NCBI GenBank assembly: GCA_021774775.1
Contig: JAJFIT010000004.1
Location: forward strand, 1-64,000
DNA: 64,000 bases
Direction: 5' to 3'
Source: Alphaproteobacteria bacterium
GTDB taxonomy: Bacteria > Pseudomonadota > Alphaproteobacteria > Sphingomonadales > Kordiimonadaceae
Below the pieces are notes generated by a model. The model was not told where the DNA came from. It saw nothing but the letters and a program-made list of their open reading frames with translations, and made no database searches. A program made the translations under genes and the position numbers. Positions 50,943 to 59,741 of this stretch are shown one piece after another. The first letter of the stretch is position 1. Each line of letters starts with the position of its first letter.

Positions 50943-51629
50943 CTAGCGTTTGTTGTCCAGCGAATAACCTGCCGAGCGAACCGTGCGAATGTAATCCTCA
51001 CCGCTGGCATTCATTGCTTTGCGCAAGCGCCGAATGTGCACATCCACAGTTCTGGCTTCCACATATACATTATGGCCCCACACCGCATCCAGCAGTTGCT
51101 CGCGAGAAAAGACGCGACCGGGGTTCTCCATAAAATGGCGTAACAATCGATATTCGGTCGGACCTAATTGAACGGCTTCACCGTTTCTCGTCACACGGTG
51201 CGAGACATTGTCCAGATGGATGTCTTCAAATGTCAGATCTTCACCGGCAAGGGCAGGGCGCACGCGCCGCAATACCGCTTGAATACGCGCGATCAATTCT
51301 TTTGGAGAAAAGGGTTTTACAACATAATCGTCGGCACCCATTTCAAGCCCTCGGACCCTGTCCGGTTCATCAGCACGAGCTGTCAGCATTATGATGGGTA
51401 CATTGGCAGTGTCTGCATTTCGGCGTAACTGGCGACAAATTTCCAGGCCGGACAGGTTAGGCAACATCCAGTCCAACAAGATTACGTCCGGAGTATCCTG
51501 AACTGCCATATATAGGCCGTCTTCTCCGTCGGCGACCGTCTCAATAATATAGTTGGCGCGCTCCAGGTTATAGCGAACCAACTCTGTGATATTCAGGTCG
51601 TCTTCTATCAGTAGTACTTTGGTCTTCAC
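50943..51629 (-). CDS. phoB: Phosphate-regulon response regulator PhoB
   Basis: OmpR-type response regulator, 228 residues: receiver with acidic pocket LLIEDDLN, phosphorylated Asp in VILLDWMLPNLSG, LTARADEPD, DDYVVKPFSPKEL (Lys switch), then a winged helix (LGPTEYRLLRHFMENPGRVFSREQLLDAVWG, VDVHIRRLRKAMN) ending DYIRTVRSAGYSL. The GTG at 51629 has AAGGA upstream and gives the standard PhoB N-terminus; the open frame to a TTG at 51668 is rejected. It lies 141 bases after phoR, with a small ACCGC-A6-GCGGT inverted repeat (51646-51661) just before its ribosome site. No pst or phoU genes are in the window. Confidence 0.92.
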   Translation of the reverse strand: MKTKVLLIEDDLNITELVRYNLERANYIIETVADGEDGLYMAVQDTPDVILLDWMLPNLSGLEICRQLRRNADTANVPIIMLTARADEPDRVRGLEMGADDYVVKPFSPKELIARIQAVLRRVRPALAGEDLTFEDIHLDNVSHRVTRNGEAVQLGPTEYRLLRHFMENPGRVFSREQLLDAVWGHNVYVEARTVDVHIRRLRKAMNASGEDYIRTVRSAGYSLDNKR

Positions 51630-51770
51630 TTGATGGTTCCTTTTCACCGCTTTTTTGCGGTCACTCAACGAACATTGTCTATTTTATACTAACCAAATGT
51701 TACAGTTTAATGGCGACAAACCTGCATTATTACTGTCTTGTTTCACCTTATAACTTATTATTTCTATTGG

Positions 51771-53063
51771 TTAATTTTTGTTTGGTGCCTTTAGTTCAAA
51801 ACTAAACACTGTGCCTTTGCCGACCTGGCTTTCTACATTTAGCAAGCTGTCGTGACGCAATAAAATATGTTTCACTATGGCAAGACCTAGCCCTGTTCCT
51901 CCCATTTTGCGGGAACGAGCATCGTCAATTCGGTAAAATCTTTCTGTAAGTCTGGCTAAATGTTCGTGTAAAATGCCCGGACCTTCATCGCGAATTGATA
52001 TGGATATTATGTTGTTATCCACGTTAGTCGCTGCGCTGACAAACACAGTCGTGTCCCGATCAGCATATTTGGCGGCATTCACCGTGAGATTGATCAAAAC
52101 CTGCATCAATTGATCAGGGTCTGCGACAACCTTTTCCGCCCCTGCATCAATATTTGCCTCAAATTTGATGCCCCGCTCTTTGCCGATTGAAGAAGCAGTC
52201 AAAACAATGCTGTTAATCATTGTAGCAAGGTTGACTTCACTGTCCGGTGATTCGTGCCGCGACATTTCAATTCGTGAAAGCGAGAGCAGGTCATCGATCA
52301 ATCGGACCATACGTTCGGTTTCTGTTTGCATTATTCCCAAAAACCGTTCGCGCGCAAGTGCGTCGCCCTTGGCAGGCCCTTGCAATGTCTCAATGAAGCC
52401 AATTACAGAAGAAAGTGGTGTTCGCAGCTCGTGGCTGGCGTTCGCCACAAAGTCCACGCGCATTTGCTCTGTTTGCAACATGCTGGTCACTTCATAGAAG
52501 AAGGCCATGGCCTGTGTGGGGACATCTTTCGAACCGGTTCCTGACACCCTGGAAATTGTAACATCAAACGCTCGCTTCTGGCTGTTGGTGAAGCGGATCA
52601 CGCCTGCATTTTTTTTGCCGTCGACAAATATTTTTTGGATCGCATCAACTATCTTTGATTGCCGCAAGTACAAATAAACATCATTGCCGACAACATCTTC
52701 GCCCAATAGCTCCTCTGCTGCATGATTTGCAAATGACACCCCGTGATCCTCGCCAATAATCAAGATAGGAAGCGGAACGGCGTGCAAAGTTTTCGCCCAG
52801 ACCGAACTCATCCCACTGCCCTGACCTCCAAAACCAATTGAATCATCCTGTTTTTTGGCGGGTTTTTTTTCAGTGTTATTGGTATCCGCTCGATCCAGTT
52901 GCAGCAGCAAAATGATTGTCACAGCCAAGATCACCACTGCTGCCTGCGTAGAAATCAAATCCAAAGACCAAAAAAAAGTAAATAGGGCTAACAGAACAGC
53001 GATAACCATTCGCCTAGTCAGGAGACTGGCTAGTTTTGTGATGGTTTTGTTTGCTTGAGTCAT
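51771..53063 (-). CDS. phoR: Phosphate-regulon sensor kinase PhoR
   Basis: Membrane histidine kinase of 430 residues. Two N-terminal helices (~20-60; MVIAVLLALFTFFWSLDLI, AAVVILAVTIILLLQL) are followed by a PAS domain (~90-190; PILIIGEDHGVSFANHAAEELLG), the H box DFVANASHELRTPLSSVIGF, the N box LINLTVNAAKY, G1 RDEGPGI, F box LTERFYRID and G2 GGTGLGLAIVKHILLRH. It is directly upstream of phoB, which defines it as PhoR. A candidate Pho box lies 72 bases before the ATG. No clear ribosome site is seen. Confidence 0.9.
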   Translation of the reverse strand: MTQANKTITKLASLLTRRMVIAVLLALFTFFWSLDLISTQAAVVILAVTIILLLQLDRADTNNTEKKPAKKQDDSIGFGGQGSGMSSVWAKTLHAVPLPILIIGEDHGVSFANHAAEELLGEDVVGNDVYLYLRQSKIVDAIQKIFVDGKKNAGVIRFTNSQKRAFDVTISRVSGTGSKDVPTQAMAFFYEVTSMLQTEQMRVDFVANASHELRTPLSSVIGFIETLQGPAKGDALARERFLGIMQTETERMVRLIDDLLSLSRIEMSRHESPDSEVNLATMINSIVLTASSIGKERGIKFEANIDAGAEKVVADPDQLMQVLINLTVNAAKYADRDTTVFVSAATNVDNNIISISIRDEGPGILHEHLARLTERFYRIDDARSRKMGGTGLGLAIVKHILLRHDSLLNVESQVGKGTVFSFELKAPNKN

Positions 53064-53134
53064 AATACGAAATGGTTACCGCCAAGGGTTAAGGGAACTA
53101 GCTGCAGTATGTACGTGCAGTAAAAAACAGCAAC

Positions 53135-53152
53135 ATTACATTTACATGACGG
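53135..53152 (-). promoter_or_regulatory. Candidate Pho box upstream of phoR
   Basis: Minus-strand CCGTCATGTAAATGTAAT matches the PhoB tandem repeat CTGTCAT-N4-CTGTCAT at 6 of 7 and 5 of 7 positions with exact 11-base period. It lies between phoR and the divergent Asp-rich protein gene, so it could serve either, and suggests autoregulation of phoR-phoB. Confidence 0.5.
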
Positions 53153-53286
53153 TCTTTTGTTGCTTGTTATCAAATTTTATTAGGCAAAATGTAACAAAAT
53201 GGCGTAATAATAGGTTGTTGGTTGGGGTTTGGCCTGCGAAAATGCAGCCCGAATATAGTTTTGTGACCATTTACAATGGATTTGTT

Positions 53287-54057
53287 GTGACCGAAAAACC
53301 AATAGTACCTGATACTTCTGAGAGTGACTCTGAAACCTCCGAAAACGACAGAATTGCGGAACGTCGGCAATTGTTGATGTTGGGGGCCGCTGGTCTTCCC
53401 ATGATGCTTACATTGAAAGCATCGGCGCAGGAGGTGCTTGTCTCACAATTAACCTGCGCTATTAAACTGCCAAAGCGGTTGCGAATTTTGGTGGATTGTG
53501 ACGGGCGTGCCTGGGTAGGCACTAAGAATATCAAATATACAAATGGTAAAGGCTTTAAGGTCGCTGACATTGTTAAATTTAAAGACGATGCGACCTACGC
53601 ATTCCCTGCTGGCGATGTGCCAAATTACTGGTTGCCTGACAATTGCCCGATTGAAGAATGCAGTAATGGTGGCGGCGGCGATGATGATGATGACGGTTTT
53701 GATTATGAAACAGCATCGGCAGAATTGGATGACCTGATGCGCACATCTTTGCCGTCGCAGGCAGATGGTATTGTGTTGGCCTCGGCACGTATGGGGGACG
53801 GGGACGATGACGATGACGAAGACGACTGCGATGAGGATTGGATTGATTCAGGGTATGCTTTCTACGAGTTGAGTAAAAACTCAACTATCCTGCCTGTTGA
53901 CCATACCAGTGGTACCGGATGGAGCCCGCAGGCCAACACGCAAGGTTTGTTTATTGCGCTGTCTCTGGTATACGAAAGCAGGCACGGCGATGCTCCGGGC
54001 TGGCCAGGAATTTCCTGTATTGTTTCCATAATAAGTTATTTCGGCACCCAAAATTAA
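53287..54057 (+). CDS. Asp-cluster exported protein heading the HPr-rel-A cassette
   Basis: About 256 residues from the GTG at 53287; an ATG at 53242 is an alternative. The N-terminal ~20 residues are acidic and Ser-rich. A Tat-like signal follows, ERRQLLMLGAAGLPMMLTLKASA (twin Arg then hydrophobic, cleavage near ASAQ). The mature part has six Cys, IVD-CDGRAWVG, and two Asp clusters: GGGGDDDDDG and GDGDDDDDEDDCDED, suggestive of metal or Ca2+ binding. The final third (GWSPQANTQGLFIALSLVYES) is well ordered. It is followed 32 bases later by the PqqD-like gene. I do not recognise the family; being the substrate of the cassette is inference. Confidence 0.65.
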   Translation: MTEKPIVPDTSESDSETSENDRIAERRQLLMLGAAGLPMMLTLKASAQEVLVSQLTCAIKLPKRLRILVDCDGRAWVGTKNIKYTNGKGFKVADIVKFKDDATYAFPAGDVPNYWLPDNCPIEECSNGGGGDDDDDGFDYETASAELDDLMRTSLPSQADGIVLASARMGDGDDDDDEDDCDEDWIDSGYAFYELSKNSTILPVDHTSGTGWSPQANTQGLFIALSLVYESRHGDAPGWPGISCIVSIISYFGTQN

Positions 54058-54089
54058 CGTAAAGCCCCTTTTGTCGGCGAAGTTCTGAT

Positions 54090-54398
54090 ATGGCTGCAGT
54101 CCCGCCTACCACTGGCAAAAAATGGTCATCTGATTCTCGCCAATATTTGGCTATAGAGTATGATGACACTTTTTTGGTATATTTCCGCCCGTCGGGAGAA
54201 ACTCACTTTTTGAATTTCCTTTCTTACGGAATGGTTGACGCCGTGTCGTCTATGCCTTTGTCTGAGGAAGAAATATTGGCCCGGATGAGGACAGACTTTT
54301 CCCTGACTGCAGAAGAGTTACCTGAAGCGCTTGTTGCTACAACTCTAAGCGAGCTGGATCAGGCAGGCTTGATCTCCGCCTTGGGTGCGGGAGCATGA
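54090..54398 (+). CDS. HPr-rel-A system PqqD-like peptide chaperone (RRE)
   Basis: A 102-residue winged-helix-like protein of PqqD type. LAIEYDDTFLVYFRPSGETHFLNFLSYGMVDAVSS corresponds to the PqqD beta strands and first helix, and LSEEEILARMRTDFSLTAEELPEALVATTLSELDQAGLI to the C-terminal helical part. PqqD domains bind leader peptides of modified proteins. The gene overlaps the HprK-related kinase by four bases (ATGA), as in the HPr-rel-A cassette (TIGR04353/TIGR04352 type). Peptide partner unknown; the upstream Asp-cluster protein is a candidate. Confidence 0.85.
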   Translation: MAAVPPTTGKKWSSDSRQYLAIEYDDTFLVYFRPSGETHFLNFLSYGMVDAVSSMPLSEEEILARMRTDFSLTAEELPEALVATTLSELDQAGLISALGAGA

Positions 54399-55327
54399 GC
54401 GCGCTTTCCTGTGTGGCCAGTTATCAACGACGTGATTTGCGCGCAGCGCTGCGCAACGGTTCGTTCACGCTGCACTTGGGGCCGTTTAGCCATCTTATAT
54501 CAGGGGCGAGCGAACCTTTGCTTGATTACCTGACTGATACCTACCGTGATTACCCCGTAGAGCTATCCCCCAGCGATGTGACAGATGTTCTGCTTCGCCT
54601 GGAGGCTCCAAATGTTTTACGCCGCTTTGTCCGGCGGCAAATAACACCCAATCCGGGTTTTAAGATTCCCGCGGTGCCATTGCCGTTAAGTATGGCGCCT
54701 CTGGCATTTGAGATGGGACTTAACCTCTCTGTTGCGCTTAAATGCTGCCGATTTATCAACGTGCACGCAGGCGTGGTTGCAGATGAGACCGGGGCAATTG
54801 TCATGAGTGCTGCTTCCGGTGCTGGCAAAAGCACTTTGACGGCGGCGTTGTTGCAGCACGGATACCGTCTGTTCTCCGATGAATTTGCCCTAATCGGACT
54901 GGACCAGCCGCTGTTGCACCCCTATCCACGGGCCATATCGCTGAAACAGGAAACCATTCCCGTGGTTCGGGATATGGTTGGCGACAACTGGATTAGTAAA
55001 ACAGTGACAGGAACCCCGAAGGGCGACATCGCCTATTATCGGGCAAGGGCTAGTGACGTGGCGCAGGACAAAATACCCACAAAAGCCAAACTGGTCTTGT
55101 TTCCCAATTTTGAAAAAGGCGCCCGGCCTGTTGCGCGTCAGTTAAACCCGGCGGAAGCAATCATGCGTCTTGTCCCAGCATCAACCAACTATTCCCTGCT
55201 TGGTGAGCCAGCCTTCCATGCGGTCACCGGGATGTTGAAAAACATACGTGCTTACGAGATTACCTATGGATCGACAATGGATAGTTTGCGCCTTGTTGAA
55301 CAAATAACCGATCAGAAGTTAGTCTGA
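54395..55327 (+). CDS. HprK-related kinase A
   Basis: A 310-residue P-loop protein related to the catalytic domain of HPr kinase/phosphorylase. It has FINVHAGVVADETGAIVMSAASGAGKSTLTAALLQHGYRLFSDEFALIGL: Walker A ASGAGKST near residue 143 and the SDE motif. An N-terminal ~110 residues of unknown fold precedes it. HPr itself and other PTS genes are not in the window. Target presumed to be a Ser/Thr or small molecule linked with the cassette; not established. It overlaps pqqD-like and nucleotidyltransferase genes, so three proteins are made in fixed stoichiometry. Confidence 0.87.
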   Translation: MSALSCVASYQRRDLRAALRNGSFTLHLGPFSHLISGASEPLLDYLTDTYRDYPVELSPSDVTDVLLRLEAPNVLRRFVRRQITPNPGFKIPAVPLPLSMAPLAFEMGLNLSVALKCCRFINVHAGVVADETGAIVMSAASGAGKSTLTAALLQHGYRLFSDEFALIGLDQPLLHPYPRAISLKQETIPVVRDMVGDNWISKTVTGTPKGDIAYYRARASDVAQDKIPTKAKLVLFPNFEKGARPVARQLNPAEAIMRLVPASTNYSLLGEPAFHAVTGMLKNIRAYEITYGSTMDSLRLVEQITDQKLV

Positions 55328-56373
55328 TGCAAAAGTCCGCTCTCAAACAGATAGTTGGGATTGCTCCTTTGCCCGAAAAAGTGATGGACCGCATTGACCT
55401 TGTTCGGTATGCCGACGCAAATCACATTCTTGGTCAAATGGCATCGGTTGACACCGCTGGTGTGAGCGATCGATTGAACGATATATTCAGGAATGCGCTG
55501 CTGCGGGCAGGGCATGACCACACCATGTTGCAGTTTGAGATGAACCGGCTGGAGCATGCGCTTTCAGGAACCGGCATAGAGCCTGTTGTATTAAAGGGCG
55601 GTGCATATGTAGCACAGGGAAAAAGGGCGGCAGGCGGCAGGCGGGTCAGCGACCTGGATATTCTGGTAACGGAAGGCGAATTAGACGAAGTGGAGGCCCG
55701 GCTGAAACAGGCCGGCTGGTCGCCTGACGAAGCAACGGACAACGAATATGACCAAGCCTATTACCGAGAGCATATGCACGAGCTGCCACCGCTGCGCCAT
55801 GCCAAAAGAGGCACGATTATCGACGTACACCACCGCCTCCTGCCCAAAACAGCGAGATCCAACGTTGATGTCGCTTTGATGCAGCAATCAGCAACGCGCG
55901 TTGCAGGAACCCTGGTGAAAACATTTGACGATGTGGATATGTTCATCCACTCAGCGGTGCATGCTTTCGCCGACGGGGCTATAGACACGCCGGCGCGCAG
56001 TTTGGTGGAGCTGTATATGCTTTACTCTGAACTGTCATTCAACGATACCTCACGCCTTCAAATCCGTGCAAAGGCCGTTGGCGCGTCAAAACCTGTATCC
56101 ACGGCGTTATGGGCCATCGACGAATTTTTCAGTGCGGACGGTGCTCCTGCTCTGTTGAATAAAACGCTAACAGAAAAGCCGCACTTCATCCTGCGATGGG
56201 CCATTACGTCCAAGACATTTGAGCGGCGGTTGGCACCGCTGGCGAAGGCACTTCTTTATATCCGCAGTCACTATTTGAGGATGCCACTGCGCCTGCTTGT
56301 GCCGCACTTGGCGCGTAAAGCCATCGCCTGGCGGCCAAGCGTACAAAAACCTGTCGAGCTACCCTTTCCCTAA
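55327..56373 (+). CDS. HPr-rel-A system nucleotidyltransferase family protein
   Basis: A 348-residue protein of the NTP_transf_5 (PF14907) type. PVVLKGGAYVAQG followed by RRVSDLDILVTEGELDEVEARLKQAGW gives the nucleotidyltransferase Asp-x-Asp pair (DLDIL). Later, HMHELPPLRHAKRGTIIDVHHRL supplies the conserved His and a third acidic site. The C-terminal half is helical. The start overlaps the kinase stop (TGATG). It may transfer a nucleotide to a protein or sugar; substrate unknown. Last gene of the cassette; a 164-base gap follows. Confidence 0.83.
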   Translation: MQKSALKQIVGIAPLPEKVMDRIDLVRYADANHILGQMASVDTAGVSDRLNDIFRNALLRAGHDHTMLQFEMNRLEHALSGTGIEPVVLKGGAYVAQGKRAAGGRRVSDLDILVTEGELDEVEARLKQAGWSPDEATDNEYDQAYYREHMHELPPLRHAKRGTIIDVHHRLLPKTARSNVDVALMQQSATRVAGTLVKTFDDVDMFIHSAVHAFADGAIDTPARSLVELYMLYSELSFNDTSRLQIRAKAVGASKPVSTALWAIDEFFSADGAPALLNKTLTEKPHFILRWAITSKTFERRLAPLAKALLYIRSHYLRMPLRLLVPHLARKAIAWRPSVQKPVELPFP

Positions 56374-56537
56374 TAATATCGTTTAGGCCTTGATAATGCG
56401 GTGTTAAGCACGGAATATTGGTGTGTTTCTGCTTGCATCTCAAGCCATGCATGGTTTAAGAGCAAATGAAATTGCGCAAAACGCCTTGATATTGAAATAT
56501 CACGAAAGGGTGTAACGCTGTGTAAAAGGTAAGAGTG

Positions 56538-57911
56538 ATGAGTGAATGGCGTCCAGATAGCTGGAGGAAAATGCCGATAATCCAGGTGCCAACCTACCCG
56601 GACGAGGCCGAACTGAAAGCAGTAGAGCATGAGCTTTCCAGTTATCCGCCACTGGTTTTTGCAGGCGAAGCCAGAAACCTGAAAGCCCAGTTGGGCGATG
56701 TTGCACTTGGTAAAGGTTTTTTATTGCAGGGCGGTGACTGCGCAGAAAGCTTTGCTGAGTTTCATCCCAACAATATCCGGGATACTTTTCGCGTGCTGCT
56801 GCAAATGGCTGTTGTTTTAACTTTCGCCGCCAGTTGTCCAGTGGTCAAAGTGGGCCGTTTGGCTGGTCAATTCGCCAAGCCGCGTTCCAGTGACATTGAG
56901 ACCAAGGACGGCATTGAGCTACCCAGCTACCGCGGCGATATCATCAACGGCATTGATTTTACCGCCGACGCTCGCATTCCAGACCCCAAACGCATGCTGC
57001 GCGCATTCAGCCAGTCGGCTGCGACGCTCAACCTGCTTCGGGCATTCGCACAGGGCGGTTACGCCAACTTGATGTCGGTCCACAAGTGGAACCTGAATTT
57101 TGTTACTCAAAGCGGCGCGGGCGAGCGATACCGCGAGCTTGCCGACCGTATCGGCGAGTCGCTGTCCTTCATGCAAGCGTGCGGCATCAACCCCGGCGAA
57201 GTCAGGCAGCTGCAGGGAACCGATTTTTATACATCCCATGAGGCGCTGCTGCTTGGGTACGAGCAAGCGCTGACGCGGGTGGATAGTACGTCTGGCGATT
57301 GGTATGACACCTCAGCTCATATGTTGTGGGTTGGTGACCGCACTCGCCAAACTGACGGGGCTCACCTTGAGTTCTTGCGTGGCGTGGCTAACCCGTTGGC
57401 GTCGAAAGTTGGGCCGACCACTGACCCCGATGATTTGATTCGTCTGATCGATATTCTGAACCCTGACAACGAGGCGGGTCGATTGACGCTGATTACACGC
57501 TTCGGTGCGGACAAGGTTGAGGAATATTTGCCGAGAATTCTCCGCAAGGTAAAAAGCGAAGGCCGTCATGTTGTCTGGTCCTGTGATCCCATGCACGGCA
57601 ATACACTGTCTGCGGCAGGAGGCCTGAAAACCCGGCCATTTGAGCGTATCTTGCAGGAAGTTAAGCAAGTGTTCGCCTGTCATAAAACTGAAGGCACGTA
57701 TGCTGGAGGCATTCATCTGGAGTTGACCGGGCAGAATGTTACGGAATGTACCGGCGGTGCCGCTGCGATCACGGAAGACGGACTGTCATCGCGGTATCAT
57801 ACCCACTGTGACCCGCGCTTAAATGCCAACCAGGCTATTGAATTGGCGTTTTTGGTGGCCGGTGCCCTTAAAGAAGAACGTGATGCAATGGCAAGCGTTG
57901 CTGCCGAGTAG
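56538..57911 (+). CDS. aroF: Class II 3-deoxy-D-arabino-heptulosonate 7-phosphate synthase
   Basis: First step of the shikimate pathway: phosphoenolpyruvate plus erythrose 4-phosphate to DAHP. Class II (plant/bacterial type) by length (457) and the signatures [11 protein letters not shown] (metal Cys), [70 protein letters not shown] and [21 protein letters not shown] at 56538 with AAGG upstream is preferred over the GTG just before it. No plastid-like extension. Confidence 0.95.
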   Translation: MSEWRPDSWRKMPIIQVPTYPDEAELKAVEHELSSYPPLVFAGEARNLKAQLGDVALGKGFLLQGGDCAESFAEFHPNNIRDTFRVLLQMAVVLTFAASCPVVKVGRLAGQFAKPRSSDIETKDGIELPSYRGDIINGIDFTADARIPDPKRMLRAFSQSAATLNLLRAFAQGGYANLMSVHKWNLNFVTQSGAGERYRELADRIGESLSFMQACGINPGEVRQLQGTDFYTSHEALLLGYEQALTRVDSTSGDWYDTSAHMLWVGDRTRQTDGAHLEFLRGVANPLASKVGPTTDPDDLIRLIDILNPDNEAGRLTLITRFGADKVEEYLPRILRKVKSEGRHVVWSCDPMHGNTLSAAGGLKTRPFERILQEVKQVFACHKTEGTYAGGIHLELTGQNVTECTGGAAAITEDGLSSRYHTHCDPRLNANQAIELAFLVAGALKEERDAMASVAAE

Positions 57912-58023
57912 ATTCGACACATCCGTGGCCGATACAAATGACCGTCCGGCAAGGACGGCTAACGAGGTTTTTTGGTTGTCTCTAGGGCTTGTTTGGTACT
58001 GCAGGTCGAGGTAAAAGGCTGCC

Positions 58024-59691
58024 ATGACTGATACTCTCTCAATATATCTGGTTCAATCGAACCCAAGACTTGGCGCGGTGAAAGAAAACTGCGAGGCAAT
58101 AGCAGCTGCATACGCCCGCGGGATGGTTGCGGGCGCTGACCTTGTCCTGACCCCAGAACTGTCTGTTACCGGCTATCCGCTTGAGGATCTGGTTTTGAAG
58201 CCATTTTTTGTGCGGGTTGCTATGCAAGCGGTCGAAAGCCTGGCAGAAATAACCAGCGGTGAGGGATTGCCAGGATTAATAGTTGGTGTTCCCTGGAAGG
58301 TCGACGGCCGGTTATTCAACGCGATTTTGTTGCTGGACGGTGGCAAGATATCAGAAATTCGTTACAAACACGACTTGCCTAACTACGGCGTTTTCGATGA
58401 AAAGCGGGTGTTTGATCAGGGGCCGTTACCGCAGCCTATTGATTTTCGTGGTTTCTCGCTGGGCGTCATGATCTGTGAAGATATGTGGTACCCCGAGGTC
58501 TCATCCGCGCTGGCTACGGAAAAGGCCGACATTCTTTTGGTGCCGACTTGCAGCCCATTCGAATTGGACAAACACGGCGAACGACAGGTCTATGCCCGCA
58601 AGCGGGTTGAGGAAACCGGATTGCCGCTTGTGTTCTGCAACCAGATATGCGGTCAGGACGAATTGGTTTTTGACGGCGCGAGCTATGTTCTGGACGCAAA
58701 CGGTCAACCTGTAGTGCAGCTTGCCGCGTGGAAAGAGACGGAGCAGCTTACTTCCTGGCGTCGCACGCCCACAGGGGCTGTTTGCACGACCCAAAAATCC
58801 GTAAAACTCGAAAATGGTTTGGCGGCCATGTACCAAGCTATGATGCTGGGTTTGCGCGACTATGTGCAGAAAAACAGATTTCCCGGCGTTATTTTGGGGC
58901 TCTCGGGGGGCGTTGACAGCGCTCTTTCGGCGGCGGTTGCTGTTGATGCATTGGGTGCTGCGCAAGTGCACTGTGTAATGATGCCTTCCCGCTACACATC
59001 GGGAGAAAGCCTCGACGACGCAGCGGAGTGCGCCAAATTATTAGATGTTCCGTATGAAACTATTGCAATCAAGCCGGGCGTAGACGCCTTCAATACAATG
59101 CTTGCAGGCTCTTTCGAGGAGACCAAACCTGACACCACAGAAGAAAATATTCAATCTCGACTGCGCGGCCTTGTGTTGATGTCACTGTCCAATAAGTTTG
59201 GCAATATGGTTCTGACAACTGGCAATAAGTCTGAAATGTCAGTGGGCTATGCGACTTTATACGGTGATATGTGTGGCGGTTACAGTGTGCTGAAAGACGT
59301 CTATAAGCTTGATGTGTTTGCCTTATGTCGTTGGCGCAACGAAAATATGCCGACAAATGCTCTTGGACCGGAAGGACTGGTGATGCCGGACAATATCATC
59401 ACCAAACCACCCACTGCCGAGCTTCGCGACGACCAAAAGGACGAAGACAGTCTGCCACCCTATGAGAGGCTGGATGACATACTTCACTGTCTGGTCGATG
59501 AGGAAATGGCTGTTGCTGACATTGTTGCGCGGGGCCACGATGCATCAGAGGTTGCGCGGATCGAGCACCTGCTGTACATCGCCGAGTATAAAAGGCGTCA
59601 GGCTCCGCCCGGCGTTAAGATTACTCGAAAGAATTTTGGTCGGGACCGGCGGTATCCGATTACAAACGGTTTTAGAAGTGCGCGACCGTAA
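58024..59691 (+). CDS. nadE: Glutamine-dependent NAD+ synthetase
   Basis: Final step of NAD synthesis: amidation of nicotinate adenine dinucleotide. N-terminal nitrilase-like glutaminase with the Glu-Lys-Cys triad (LTPELSVTGYPLEDL, YKHDLPNYGVFDE, GVMICEDMWYP). C-terminal NAD synthetase with the P-loop LGLSGGVDSALSAAVAVDALG (~290-310), TTGNKSEMSVGYATLYGDMCG and KPPTAELRDDQKDEDSLPPY. 555 residues. AGGTAAAAGGCTGCC precedes the ATG. 112 bases after aroF. Confidence 0.96.
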   Translation: MTDTLSIYLVQSNPRLGAVKENCEAIAAAYARGMVAGADLVLTPELSVTGYPLEDLVLKPFFVRVAMQAVESLAEITSGEGLPGLIVGVPWKVDGRLFNAILLLDGGKISEIRYKHDLPNYGVFDEKRVFDQGPLPQPIDFRGFSLGVMICEDMWYPEVSSALATEKADILLVPTCSPFELDKHGERQVYARKRVEETGLPLVFCNQICGQDELVFDGASYVLDANGQPVVQLAAWKETEQLTSWRRTPTGAVCTTQKSVKLENGLAAMYQAMMLGLRDYVQKNRFPGVILGLSGGVDSALSAAVAVDALGAAQVHCVMMPSRYTSGESLDDAAECAKLLDVPYETIAIKPGVDAFNTMLAGSFEETKPDTTEENIQSRLRGLVLMSLSNKFGNMVLTTGNKSEMSVGYATLYGDMCGGYSVLKDVYKLDVFALCRWRNENMPTNALGPEGLVMPDNIITKPPTAELRDDQKDEDSLPPYERLDDILHCLVDEEMAVADIVARGHDASEVARIEHLLYIAEYKRRQAPPGVKITRKNFGRDRRYPITNGFRSARP

Positions 59692-59741
59692 CAACACCGA
59701 AAGATGGCCAGGTAATCGCTGATGGCTTCAAGGAAAAGACA

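Noticed and set aside
53146-53286. Longer N-terminus of the Asp-cluster protein
   Set aside because: This segment overlaps the candidate Pho box, has no ribosome site and reads like promoter DNA; the GTG at 53287 gives a more natural start, though 53242 remains possible.
57938-57975. Hairpin CCGTCC-GGCAA-GGACGG after aroF as terminator
   Set aside because: The T run begins nine bases after the stem, too far for an efficient intrinsic terminator.
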